Shown: in pieces, positions 1-7,790 of the stretch
Numbering within the stretch: position 1 is the stretch's first letter
Layout: each line of letters begins with the position of its first letter
DNA from: Vicinamibacteraceae bacterium
Lineage (GTDB): Bacteria; Acidobacteriota; Vicinamibacteria; Vicinamibacterales; UBA8438
Reading direction: 5' to 3'
NCBI GenBank assembly: GCA_012271165.1
Contig: JAAXGX010000001.1
Location: 1-58,396 of the forward strand
Length of the DNA stretch: 58,396 nt
Position numbers and translations under genes: made by a program
The notes under the pieces: generated by a model
Databases searched by the model: none
The model's input: the letters and a program-made list of their open reading frames with translations, nothing else
What the model was told of the DNA's origin: nothing

Positions 1-852
1 TACACCTGCGCCTACACGAACACCATCTGCTGGCGCAGCGCGACGACGCCGCTGCCGATGGAGACCAACCCGCGCGCGGTCTTCGAGCGGCTGCTGGGCG
101 ACGCCGGCGGCACCGACCCCGCCGCTCGGCTGGCCCGCATCGAGCAGAACCGCAGCCTGCTCGACGCCGTGAACGACAAGCTCGCGCGGCTCCGCCGCGA
201 TCTCGGGGTGGGCGACCGCCGCAAGCTCGGCGAGTACCTCGAGGCCGTCCGGGACGTCGAGCGCCGCATCCAGAGGGCCGAGGCGCAGGTGGACCGGCCG
301 CTCCCCGAGATGGCGCCGCCGCTGGGCGTCCCGGCCACGTTCGAGGAGCACGCGAAGCTGATGTTCGATCTGCAGGTGCTGGCGTACCGCACCGACCTGA
401 CGCGGGTCGTCACGTTCATGGTGAGCCGCGAGTTCAGCAGCCGGACCTATCCGGAAATCGGGGTGCCCGAGGCGCACCACCCGACGTCGCACCACCGCTA
501 CGACCCGGCCAAGCTCGCGAAGCTGGCGAAGATCAACGCCTACCACACCACGCTGCTGGCGTACTACCTGGACCGGCTGCAGAGCACTTCGGACGGGGAC
601 GGCTCGCTGCTGGACCAGATGACGCTGCTGTACGGCGGCGGCCTGAGCGACGGACACCGCCATTCCTCGGACAACCTGCCGATCCTGCTCGTCGGCCGGG
701 CCGGCGGCCGCCTGCGGGGAGGACGCCACGTGCGGTGCCCCGAGGCGACCCCCATGTCCAACCTGCATCTCACGCTCATGGACACGCTCGGGCTGCCCGC
801 CGAGCGCTTCGGCACGAGCACCGGCGCGCTCGACGCGGTGCTGGCCCTCTGA
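1..852 (+). CDS. DUF1552 family secreted protein, C-terminal part
   Basis: The frame is open from the first base of the window, so the 5' end lies outside it; 283 residues are visible. The segment from YTCAYTNTICWRS through the long helical middle (VRDVERRIQRAEAQVD) to the end (GGLSDGHRHSSDNLPILLVGRAGG) matches my memory of DUF1552, a family of exported proteins common in Acidobacteriota and Planctomycetota and usually found next to DUF1588/DUF1592 proteins. Its biochemical role is not established. The downstream secreted ankyrin protein 23 bp away on the same strand is a frequent neighbour, so the two are probably co-transcribed. The family call is from memory; function is unknown. Confidence 0.8.
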   Translation, partial: YTCAYTNTICWRSATTPLPMETNPRAVFERLLGDAGGTDPAARLARIEQNRSLLDAVNDKLARLRRDLGVGDRRKLGEYLEAVRDVERRIQRAEAQVDRPLPEMAPPLGVPATFEEHAKLMFDLQVLAYRTDLTRVVTFMVSREFSSRTYPEIGVPEAHHPTSHHRYDPAKLAKLAKINAYHTTLLAYYLDRLQSTSDGDGSLLDQMTLLYGGGLSDGHRHSSDNLPILLVGRAGGRLRGGRHVRCPEATPMSNLHLTLMDTLGLPAERFGTSTGALDAVLAL

Positions 853-875
853 CCGACCACCACCAGGAAGCCCGC

Positions 876-2393
876 ATGCGTGCGAGCGCCTTGCGCCGCG
901 TGGCGGCAGGCTTCGTCCTGCTGCTGTCCGTGCCGGCCGGGGCGCAGCGCGCCGACCTGCGGCTGGTGGACGCCGTGCGGCACGGCGACCGGCAGGCGGT
1001 GAGCACGCTGCTGCGGGCCGGGATCGACGTGAACGCGCGGCAGCCCGACGGGGCCACGGCGCTGCACTGGGCAGCCTACCGGGACGCTCTCGACACCGCG
1101 GACCTGCTGCTCGGAGCCGGCGCCCGCCCGGACGCGGCGAACGAGCTCGGGGTCACGCCCCTCTATCTGGCCTGCGAGAACGGCAGCGCGGCCCTGGTGC
1201 GGCGCCTGCTGGCCGCGGGCGCGGCGCCGAACGCGACGCTGCGCGGCGGCGAGACGGCCCTGATGACCGCCGCGCGCACGGGGAGCGTCGGCGCGGTGAC
1301 CGCGCTCCTGGACCACGGCGCCGACGTGCATGCCCGGGAGACGAAGGAGGGGCAGACCGCCTTGATGTGGGCCGTGTCGCAGCGGCATCCCGCAGTCGTG
1401 CGGGCGCTGCTCGAGGCCGGGGCGGACGTCCGCGCCCGCTCGCGCGTACGTCCCGTGGCGACGGCGAGCTCGCCCCGCACCGGTGCGGCCGAAGGCGTGA
1501 CCGTCATCGACGAGGGCGGGTTCACGCCGCTCCTGTTCGCGGCCCGGCAGGGGGACCTCGCGTCGGCGCGCCTGCTGCTGGCGGCGGGGGCCGACCCGAA
1601 CGATACGGCCCCGTCCGGCACGAGCGCGCTCGTCGTGGCGGCCCACAGCGGGCACGGCGAGCTCGCCGCCCGGCTCCTCGACCAGGGCGCCGACCCGAAC
1701 GCCGCCGGGGCGGGCTACGCGGCGCTGCACGCGGCGGTCCTGCGCGGCGACGCCGACCTCGTCGGCGCCCTGCTGGCTCACGGCGCCGACCCGCACGCCC
1801 GCCTGCAGAACGGCAGCCCGCATGCCCGCTACGGCAAGTTCTTCGCGCTGGAGATGCGCTTGACCGGCGCCACGCCGCTCTTCCTGGCCGCCAAGTACGC
1901 CCGGGCCGACATCATGCGCCGGCTGGCCGCGGCCGGCGCCGACCCGCGCGCGCGTCTCGCCGGCGGCGTGACCCCCCTGATGGCCGCCGCGGGCATGCTC
2001 ACGCCGGGGTTCGTGCAGGCCGGGAACGATCGTCGCGGGCGGGCCATCGACACCGCCGAGATGGAGCTCGCCCTCAGCCAGGACCCGGATCGGCGCCGGC
2101 TCATGAACAGCGGCATCGACGCCGTGCAGGCGGCCGTGGCGCTGGGCGCCGACGTCGACGCCGCGAACGACGACGGCGACACCGCCCTGCACCTCGCGGC
2201 GCATCACGGCTTCAACAGCGTGGTCCGCTACCTGGTCGGCCAGGGCGCCGACCTGCACATGCGGAACGCGCGCGGGCAGACGCCGCTCGACCGGGCGCTG
2301 GGACTCACCGGCCGCGTGCCGGCCAGGAATCCCCTCACCGACACGGACATCGGCACGGCAGACCTGCTCAGGGCATTGGGCGCCAGCGAGTAG
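876..2393 (+). CDS. Secreted ankyrin-repeat protein
   Basis: A 505-residue protein. The ATG at 876 gives a clean signal peptide (MRASALRRVAAGFVLLLSVPAGAQ), whereas earlier in-frame starts overlap the preceding gene and would add an arginine-rich tail with no signal. After the signal there are about ten ankyrin repeats with the usual TALHWAA / LLLGAGARPDA pattern, for example GVTPLYLACENGSAALVRRLL and DGDTALHLAAHHGFNSVVRYL. Around residues 370-415 there is a longer non-ankyrin linker. Ankyrin repeats mediate protein binding; the partner is unknown. The protein is likely periplasmic. It follows the DUF1552 gene by 23 bp, which suggests one transcript. Confidence 0.88.
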   Translation: MRASALRRVAAGFVLLLSVPAGAQRADLRLVDAVRHGDRQAVSTLLRAGIDVNARQPDGATALHWAAYRDALDTADLLLGAGARPDAANELGVTPLYLACENGSAALVRRLLAAGAAPNATLRGGETALMTAARTGSVGAVTALLDHGADVHARETKEGQTALMWAVSQRHPAVVRALLEAGADVRARSRVRPVATASSPRTGAAEGVTVIDEGGFTPLLFAARQGDLASARLLLAAGADPNDTAPSGTSALVVAAHSGHGELAARLLDQGADPNAAGAGYAALHAAVLRGDADLVGALLAHGADPHARLQNGSPHARYGKFFALEMRLTGATPLFLAAKYARADIMRRLAAAGADPRARLAGGVTPLMAAAGMLTPGFVQAGNDRRGRAIDTAEMELALSQDPDRRRLMNSGIDAVQAAVALGADVDAANDDGDTALHLAAHHGFNSVVRYLVGQGADLHMRNARGQTPLDRALGLTGRVPARNPLTDTDIGTADLLRALGASE

Positions 2394-2438
2394 CCGGCGG
2401 CCGGCCCGGGAGCCGCCGCGGCATCCCTGCCCGACGCC

Positions 2439-2996
2439 TCAGGCCGGACGCAGGGGCCGGAAGAACGTTCTCAGGTCCTGAACCAGCAGCGCGGGCTCCT
2501 CTATCGCGGGAAAGTGGCCGCCGGTCTCGTGGTGCGACCAGAGCGTCACGTGCTCCGGCACCGCTTCGACCAGCGACCGGGGCGGCCGGGCCCGCGACGT
2601 GATGCCGTAGAAGTCGAAGTACCCCTCCGGCACGCGGCGGCCGCCCGCCGGCCGGTCCTGCTGCCCGCGCGCCGCCGCCAGCGCGGCGCGCATGTTGTCC
2701 AGCGTGAGCCCCACGCTGCGCGGCGCCGGGGGCGTTCTGAACATGCCGGCCGAATAGTAGATGCGCACCGCCGTGCCGATCGAGCCCGTGTGCCAGTAGA
2801 TCGACACCAGCGTCAGAATCTCGTCCCGGGTGAACTTGTTCTCCGGATGCCCCTGGCAGTCGCTCCAGGCGCGCAGCTTCTCGACGACCCAGGCCGCGAG
2901 GCCCGCCGGCGAGTCGGTCAGCCCGTACGCCAGCGATTGCGGCTTCGTGCCCTGGATGAGCTGATACGCCGTCTCCTCGGCCGCGTAGCGATCCAT
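2439..2996 (-). pseudogene. Epoxide hydrolase, C-terminal fragment cut off by an inserted element
   Basis: The 185-residue frame begins at MDRYAAEETAYQ and carries the C-terminal half of an EphA-type alpha/beta-hydrolase epoxide hydrolase: GTKPQSLAYGLTDSPAGLAAWVVEKLRAWSD is the conserved cap-to-core segment, and HETGGHF holds the catalytic His. The nucleophile half lies at 6769-7566 on the same strand. The first ATG codon here falls inside the 8-bp sequence TCCATGCT (plus strand) that also ends the other half. Joining the halves across one copy reads ESMDRYAAEE in frame. By itself this fragment lacks the nucleophile and oxyanion motifs and should be inactive. Confidence 0.85.
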
Positions 2997-2999
2997 GCT
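2992..2999. other. Left attachment-site core (attL)
   Basis: TCCATGCT is shared exactly with 6800-6807. Here it is flanked by a near-perfect inverted repeat: GTAGCG at 2985-2990 and CGCTAC at 3001-3006, one base away from the core on each side. Inverted arms around a 6-8 bp overlap are what tyrosine recombinases bind. The left arm belongs to the host gene and the right arm to the element. The other junction lacks this symmetry. Confidence 0.7.
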
Positions 3000-3089
3000 A
3001 CGCTACACAGTCGGCCAGCGTCGTCCAGAGCAGTCCGAGTTAGCCCGTAAATAACGCAGTAGTAGTCATTTATGATTCTCACCCGGGTC

Positions 3090-3118
3090 TTGACTCGAGC
3101 CGGACCGGCCAGTAGAAT
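3090..3118 (+). promoter_or_regulatory. Likely sigma-70 promoter of the integrase
   Basis: TTGACT at 3090-3095 and TAGAAT at 3113-3118 are separated by 17 bp, which is close to consensus in sequence and spacing. Predicted transcription starts near 3125, upstream of both candidate integrase start codons (GTG 3142, ATG 3163). The promoter lies within the element close to its left end, so the integrase could be expressed whatever the state of the host gene. Confidence 0.6.
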
Positions 3119-3162
3119 CCATCCGACTCCGCCGCATAACGGTGGGCGGACTGGTAGGTATC

Positions 3163-4428
3163 ATGCTCCCGACACGACCCCCGAAGACCAAGCCCCGAGG
3201 CCGGCAGCCCGAACACGCCCTCACCAACGCCTTCGTCCGAAACGTCGGCCGAGCCGGACGCTACTGTGACGGGCACGGCTTGTACCTCGACGTACGGCCC
3301 ACCGGCAGCCGCAGCTGGGTACAGCGGCTCGCCATCCGCGGCCGGCGCCGCGAACTCGGACTCGGCGGCTTCCCGCTCGTCTCGCTCAAGGAGGCCCGCG
3401 AGATCGCCTTCGCCAACCGCAAGCTCGCCCGCTCCGGTGGCGATCCGCTCGCCGAGAAGCGCCGCGCCAGCGGCATGCCCACCTTCGCCGAGGCCGCCGA
3501 GCGGGTCTGGAACGACCTGCGCCCCGGCTGGCGCAACCCGAGGCACGCCCACAACTGGAAGTCGAGCCTCACCCGGTTCGCGTTCCCGCACATCGGCAGG
3601 ATGCCCGTCTGTGACGTGACCAGCGCCGACGTCATCGACACCCTGCGGCGGATCTGGCACGAGCACCCCACCACGGCCCGGCGCGTCCGCCACCGGATCC
3701 GCGCTGTGCTGGAGTGGGCGGTTGCGATGGAGCTTCGCAACGACAACCCTTGTGACCGCATCGGCCCGGCGCTCGGCCCGCAGAACGACATCGTGACGCA
3801 CCGGCAGGCGCTTCCGCATCGCGACGTGGCGGCGGCGCTCGCGGCGGTGAGAGCGTCGGACGCGGCTCCCCTCGTCAAGCTGGCGCTGGAGTTCCTCGCG
3901 TTGACCGCCGTGCGGTCCGGCGACGTGCGCGGGGCGCTGTGGGCTGAGATCGACAGTGCGGACCGCGTGTGGACCATTCCGGCCACGCGCATCAAGATGA
4001 AGCGCGAGCACCGGGTGCCGCTGTGCGGGCGCGCCATCGAGATCCTCGACGCTGCCCGGGCGCTCGGCGACGGCAATCCCCTCGTGTTCCCGACCCCCCG
4101 CGGCAAGCAGTTCACCGGCATGGCCCTGTCGGGTCTGCTCAAGCGCCTGGAGATCGCCGCGGTCCCGCACGGGTTCAGATCGTCGTTCCGGGACTGGGTG
4201 GCCGAGGAGACGGATCACCCGCGCGAGGTCGCCGAGGCGGCGCTGGCCCACCTGGTCCGGAACCCGGTCGAGGCGGCCTACGCGAGATCGGATCTGTTCG
4301 AGCGGCGGCGGCGGCTCATGAACGACTGGGCCGCGTACATCGCGAACACCACCTCCGAGCAATCTACCGACGCCGAACCAGAGCCAGCACAACAGGGAGT
4401 CGGACCGCGGCACCCTGACCCGCGATGA
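3163..4428 (+). CDS. Tyrosine integrase (P4-like, DUF4102 N-terminus)
   Basis: A site-specific recombinase of 421 residues from ATG 3163 (428 if GTG 3142 is used). Domains in order: an arm-binding DUF4102-type region (DGHGLYLDVRPTGSRSW, GGFPLVSLKEARE), a SAM-like core-binding region (about 105-185), and the catalytic domain. Catalytic residues visible are Arg251 in LTAVRSGD, the Lys-containing strand MKREHRVPL, His336 and Arg339 in HGFR, the second His in ALAHLV, and Tyr373 in EAAYARSDL. The set is complete, so the enzyme looks active. It sits beside the left end of the element, as usual for integrases. Members of this family mostly use tRNA genes; here the target is a protein gene. Confidence 0.92.
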   Translation: MLPTRPPKTKPRGRQPEHALTNAFVRNVGRAGRYCDGHGLYLDVRPTGSRSWVQRLAIRGRRRELGLGGFPLVSLKEAREIAFANRKLARSGGDPLAEKRRASGMPTFAEAAERVWNDLRPGWRNPRHAHNWKSSLTRFAFPHIGRMPVCDVTSADVIDTLRRIWHEHPTTARRVRHRIRAVLEWAVAMELRNDNPCDRIGPALGPQNDIVTHRQALPHRDVAAALAAVRASDAAPLVKLALEFLALTAVRSGDVRGALWAEIDSADRVWTIPATRIKMKREHRVPLCGRAIEILDAARALGDGNPLVFPTPRGKQFTGMALSGLLKRLEIAAVPHGFRSSFRDWVAEETDHPREVAEAALAHLVRNPVEAAYARSDLFERRRRLMNDWAAYIANTTSEQSTDAEPEPAQQGVGPRHPDPR

Positions 4429-4631
4429 ACCGATCCGATCCCCTCGCTTGAACCACGGCCCGCCCAACGAGTCGAGCGCGGTGGAGATCACGGGCCGACA
4501 TCAGATGAAGTACGGATCGAGCGGCGAGGACATCGAGCGGGACCGGCGAACAGGATCAAGATCCCGGAGAGCGACGAAGGCGATCCAGGTGGAGAGAGAG
4601 GCCGGCGCACGACGATCAGAGGAACACGAAC

Positions 4632-4672
4632 ATGCTGGCTCTCCACAACCGTTGGTAGTGGAGAGCCAGCAT
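4632..4672. repeat. Perfect 15-bp inverted repeat (hairpin)
   Basis: ATGCTGGCTCTCCAC (4632-4646) is followed, after 11 bases, by its exact reverse complement at 4658-4672. It lies about 200 bp downstream of the integrase stop. There is no T-run after it, so it is a weak candidate for a classic terminator. It could be a recombinase or accessory-protein binding site. Confidence 0.7.
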
Positions 4673-4942
4673 ACCCCATGTGCTACATGGGACTGGCGGG
4701 GGGCGCCGCCCCCTCGACCCCCGACGAGTAAGATGCGGCGCGTCGCCGCGCCGGTTCGGAGCCCGCTCTCCATGCGGCCGTGGCCGGGCCGTTCGACCAG
4801 CGGAAGGGTGAGCGCCGGGCGGTCCGCGGCGTCCGGCAGCGCACGGTCGCCCACCGCTGTCAACCCGCTGCCGCGGGTCCTCCGCGTGCGCTTCGGCCCT
4901 TACAGGGTGACAGCGGCGACCGACCGTGCGGGAATGGCTGTT

Positions 4943-4968
4943 GCGGGCCAGCCGGAAGGCTGACCCGC
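4943..4968. repeat. Hairpin with GGAA loop
   Basis: GCGGGCCAGCC (4943-4953), a GGAA loop, and GGCTGACCCGC (4958-4968) pair at 10 of 11 positions. It lies inside the non-coding part of the element. It could be a terminator-like or structured RNA hairpin; the role is not known. Confidence 0.5.
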
Positions 4969-5347
4969 GATCCACTGCCCGTCAGACGCGACGCCTGCGG
5001 CCCGCTCCGTTGTCGCGGAGCATCGGAGCCGAAACCGCATCTACCAGCACGATCTCGCTGATTCGTCCAGTCCGTCTTGAACCGGGATTGGTCATGCGCT
5101 GATCAGCGCCGGCCGGCAGCCCCATGCGTTGCGCGGCAGGTTGTCGAGATCCACGCCGAAGTGGGAGGCGTGCTGGTCGAGGAGGTCTCGCCCGGCCGGA
5201 TGAAGTCCAACCACGTGCGCGATCTCAGACGCCGTCGCAACGTACAGTCCACCGGCGACACGGCACCACGTCGCTGTTTTGCGGCGCTCGGACGTCAAGG
5301 GGCTTCGCCGTCCACTCTCCTACCTACCCGGATAGACGCCGGAAACT

Positions 5348-5794
5348 TCAATTCCCTCGCTCTTCAGATAGGGCAGCAAGCAAGACAACATTCACGATTG
5401 CCGCTGCCGCGTACCCATACCAAGACGAGCTAACCCGCCTGCCCTTCGCAGTCCTCGTGTAGCCAGCCCGGAAGCAGTCAATCTGCTCGTCGGGAATCCC
5501 TGTCATCGCACTCGCCGGAGCCTGCGGGTTGGACGAATGCGCAATAATAGGCATTATCGGAACAAAGAACACGTTGGTGAAGAATCCACCTGTGAACCAT
5601 CCGCCTCTGCCTTGTCTCTCCATGCCCGCAGTCTCACCCAAGGCAGTAGCAGATTGGCAATCGGTCGGTTGGCGTTCGAGAGTCCAACTCCGCGCCATGC
5701 GGATGGCAGACTCCCGGAGTGGTCCTGCATCGACTGGAGCCGTCAAGGAGGTAAGCAACGCGGTAGTCACGACGACCGACTTGACTTTTCTCAT
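5348..5794 (-). CDS. Small exported protein carried by the integrative element
   Basis: A 148-residue protein starting at the ATG at 5794, which has a GAGGA ribosome site nine bases upstream; an earlier in-frame ATG at 5872 lacks one. The N-terminus is a classic signal peptide (MRKVKSVVVTTALLTSLTAPVDAG). Two more hydrophobic stretches follow (FFTNVFFVPIMPIIA and YGYAAAAIVNVVLLAAL), with the motif IPDEQIDCFRAGYTRTAKGR between them. That end resembles small membrane proteins I have seen annotated as hypothetical in related bacteria, but I cannot name a family. It is the clearest cargo gene of the element, and its role is unknown. Confidence 0.6.
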   Translation of the reverse strand: MRKVKSVVVTTALLTSLTAPVDAGPLRESAIRMARSWTLERQPTDCQSATALGETAGMERQGRGGWFTGGFFTNVFFVPIMPIIAHSSNPQAPASAMTGIPDEQIDCFRAGYTRTAKGRRVSSSWYGYAAAAIVNVVLLAALSEERGN

Positions 5795-6417
5795 CACCGT
5801 TCCTCTTCCAAATAAGCACCATATGTGCTCCGGCGATCCAGCGAAATCCCGGACGACCTGCAATTCCCGCATCGCGCCGAGAAACGCGCGGTCCCGACCC
5901 CGCAGTGCAGTGGCGAGTTGGCCGGCTCGTTGCGTGGCGCCCAGAGCGCTCCAGGCAGCGCCCCACTGGCAGAGGCAACCTGAGCAGAGACATGCGCCGC
6001 GGCCCGATCGGCAGGAGACTGCCTCACACGACTTCCTCAGCGGCCTGCCGAATGGAGTCCGTCGGGCGCCCGTGATGGGCGTCGGCCTGTTCGGACGTGA
6101 GCTTGGCGGCCGTCAATGCGCACGCGATGGCATGGGTGTCGAACACAGACCCATGGTACAACGGGTCGTCCCCATCCCCATGCGGCGGAACGGCTGCCTC
6201 GCGCGATTCGTCAACTGTACGAGGAGCCAAGCGGAGCCCCGAGGCCCGATCCGTCCGCAGGTCCGCAGCCGATGACGGGCCCGCCGCAGTCCGGCACGAT
6301 GCACAGGCCGGCGGTCCGGTCGCGCCGGTCCGCCGTCACGGTCCGCAGTCCACGCAGTCCGCACTGGGGCGAGGCTCACTGGCTCATCTGGGGCCGGATA
6401 GGGGCTCGCAGGGCAAT
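5795..6417. other. Element interior: decayed coding traces
   Basis: No intact gene is supported. On the minus strand, the frame running into the exported-protein gene (about 5795-5920) reads FLGAMRELQVVRDFAGSPEHIW, which looks like the end of a real protein without its start. The stretch 6024-6146 is listed separately. Toward 6250-6370 there are many GTCCGCAG-like motifs. The whole stretch looks like eroded accessory DNA. Confidence 0.4.
6024..6146 (-). pseudogene. Possible DUF1640-like N-terminal remnant
   Basis: A GTG-started 40-residue frame, MFDTHAIACALTAAKLTSEQ and onward. The opening FDTH...L..A.L...QA is what I remember of DUF1640 (coiled-coil, CCDC90-like) proteins often found near toxin and mobile genes. 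Those proteins are about 100-200 residues with a coiled coil and a terminal membrane anchor, which are missing here. If the similarity is real, this is a truncated remnant. It is weak evidence based on one short motif. Confidence 0.3.
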
Positions 6418-6682
6418 ATGCTGAAGCGCGACGAGCGCAAGGAGCGACGGGTCGTTGCTGCCTACCTTGTGGGGCTGATCGTCATCGTCTGGCTGATTGA
6501 CCAGACGATGATGCAGGGGCACTACACTTGGTTGGCGGTTCGTGTCCCGCTCGCTCTGACTCGCGAGTTGCTCGGTGTGCCGCACGTGTGGTAGGTGCCA
6601 ACCGGCGACGAGTTGGAAGGGCTTCTTGCATGGATGCTACCGCTTGGTCAGTCGGAGGTCCGCGTCCGCAGGTCCGCAGCCG
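6252..6682. repeat. Pair of 20-bp direct repeats with internal GTCCGCAG iterations
   Basis: CGTCCGCAGGTCCGCAGCCG occurs at 6252-6271 and again at 6663-6682, about 410 bp apart. Each copy itself contains GTCCGCAG twice. Further related words (GTCCGCAGTCC, GCAGTCCGC) lie at about 6340-6362. Repeated short words near the right end of an integrase element are typical of recombinase arm sites or an excisionase/replication site, but that role is inferred. Confidence 0.6.
6418..6594 (+). CDS. Possible small single-pass membrane protein
   Basis: A 58-residue frame from ATG 6418: a charged N-terminus (MLKRDERKERR), one clear hydrophobic helix (VVAAYLVGLIVIVWLI) and a short amphipathic tail. The arrangement is protein-like, and the charged-then-hydrophobic order fits an inner-membrane anchor. 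The ribosome site is weak and I know no homologue. It may be element cargo or a chance frame. Confidence 0.35.
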   Translation: MLKRDERKERRVVAAYLVGLIVIVWLIDQTMMQGHYTWLAVRVPLALTRELLGVPHVW

Positions 6683-6768
6683 GTGTTCGCTGTCCGCTGG
6701 AATCCGATGGGCAACGATGGACGCAACGAGGGGAACATGCGCCTGTGAAGTGAGTAAGCTATTTATTA

Positions 6769-7566
6769 TCAGTGTGTTACATGGTTTGCGTGCCAGAGTT
6801 CCATGCTCTCCCAGTACGCGCGCTCCTCGGCGGTGCGCGGCTCCACGCGCGTGCGCGGCGGCTGACCGGGGGTCGTGACGCCGATGACCCGTTCGGGGGC
6901 GCGCGCGGCGATCCGGCTGCCCACCTGGCTGCCCCAGTCACTGCCGTACGTGCCGAACCGGTCGTAGCCCAGCCTGTCCATCAACCCGATCCACAGCTCG
7001 GGAATGCTGTCCGGCGTGAAGTCCGCGAGCGGCTCGCCGGAGAAGCCGTACCCGGGCAGCGACGGCACGATGACATGGAACGCCTCGGACGCGTCGGCGC
7101 CGTGCCCCTCGGGGTCGACGAGGGCCGGCACCGACGGCAGCATCTCCCAGAACGTCCCCGGATAGCCGTGGGTCATGATCAGCGGCACCGCGGAGGCGTT
7201 GCGCGATCGGGCATGGATGAAGTGAATCCTGTGCCCGTCGACCACCGCCGTGTAGTGCTCGAAACGGTTCAGCGCCGCCTCGTGCGTGCGCCAGTCGTAC
7301 TCGTCCCGCCAGTAGGCGATCAGCTCCTGGAGGTAGGCGCGATCGGTGCCCATCGACCACGGCTCTCCGGTCGCGGCGGGCGGCCAGCGCGTGGCGGCGA
7401 GGCGGCGGCGGAGATCGGCCAGCTCTTCATCGCTGACGCTGATCCTGAATGGCCGCACGCCGGACGGGTCCTGTGCTGCGCCGGGCGCGGGGGCCGCCGC
7501 GGGCCAGGCGCCAGCGGCGCCGATGAGCTTGAGCACGGTCCGCCGGCCTATCGTCGTCTGCTGCAT
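6769..7566 (-). pseudogene. Epoxide hydrolase, N-terminal fragment with Tat signal
   Basis: This is the 5' part of the gene interrupted by the element. It starts with a twin-arginine signal (TIGRRTVLKLIGAAGAW), then the epoxide hydrolase N-terminal segment (PFRISVSDEELADLRRRLAATRWP), the oxyanion motif HGYPGTFWEM and the nucleophile elbow GSDWGSQ. The native frame ends at ESM; the last residues, ELWHANHVTH and stop, are encoded by the element. Restoring the gene (residues 1-255 here plus 184 from 2439-2993) gives 439 residues, normal for Tat-exported members. The fragment lacks the catalytic His. The divergent gamma-glutamyltransferase starts 224 bp away. Confidence 0.87.
6800..6807. other. 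Right attachment-site core (attR)
   Basis: The second copy of TCCATGCT lies within AGTTCCATGCTCTC. To its right the epoxide hydrolase frame continues without interruption. To its left the first 30 or so bases still read as codons only by chance before a stop at 6769. The predicted empty site is GTAGCGA-TCCATGCT-CTCCCAG. Confidence 0.7.
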
Positions 7567-7790
7567 GTCATCGACCCCTTCCCCTGCGCCGCAGCCTCAC
7601 GCGCCGCGGCGTCTGGCCCAATCGGTTGCCAGAGGATACAGGCATGCCGTCGACGGGTCGGCGGGCGGCGGCGAGCCGTTCGTGCCGGCACACGCCGGGA
7701 TGCGCCCGCCGCGTTTCGGCCGCATGCACGTTCGGCCGCATACAATGGAGCCGTGCGATTTCCCATTCCCGATGATCAGGAGGAGCGTCG

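Larger units (their letters stand above)
4429..5347. other. Element interior with no convincing gene
   Basis: About 0.9 kb between the integrase and the secreted-protein gene. Open frames here are short and arginine/proline-rich and look like noise. It contains two hairpins (4632-4672 and 4943-4968) and a GC-rich palindromic tract near 4697-4730 that resembles the intergenic repeats elsewhere in the window. The one frame with a protein-like look is 5092-5298 on the minus strand (TTG start, contains LLDQHASHFGVDLDNLP), but I recognise no family and no good ribosome site, so I do not call it as a gene. Confidence 0.5.
2992..6807. mobile_element. Integrase-bearing genomic element inserted in an epoxide hydrolase gene
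   Basis: The element lies between two copies of TCCATGCT, at 2992-2999 and 6800-6807, which gives a unit of 3,808 bp. It carries a tyrosine integrase next to its left end, a small secreted protein gene, short possible genes and long stretches without convincing coding. Parts of it (about 5300-5900) look visibly less GC-rich than the flanks. An 8-bp identity at both ends fits the crossover core of a tyrosine recombinase, and a transposase-type target duplication is less likely because the only recombinase seen is a tyrosine one. No replication, conjugation or phage structural gene is visible, so it is probably a minimal integrative element or a satellite remnant. Confidence 0.82.

Noticed and set aside
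5092..5298. 68-residue minus-strand frame within the element
   Set aside because: Some protein-like text but TTG start, poor ribosome site and no recognised family; noted only inside the region entry.
5281..5340. Riboswitch-like sequence near a TTG start
   Set aside because: No conserved structure or known motif could be made out by eye.
2992..6807. Insertion sequence with target-site duplication
   Set aside because: No DDE or serine transposase, no terminal inverted repeats at the ends; the tyrosine integrase explains the 8-bp core better.
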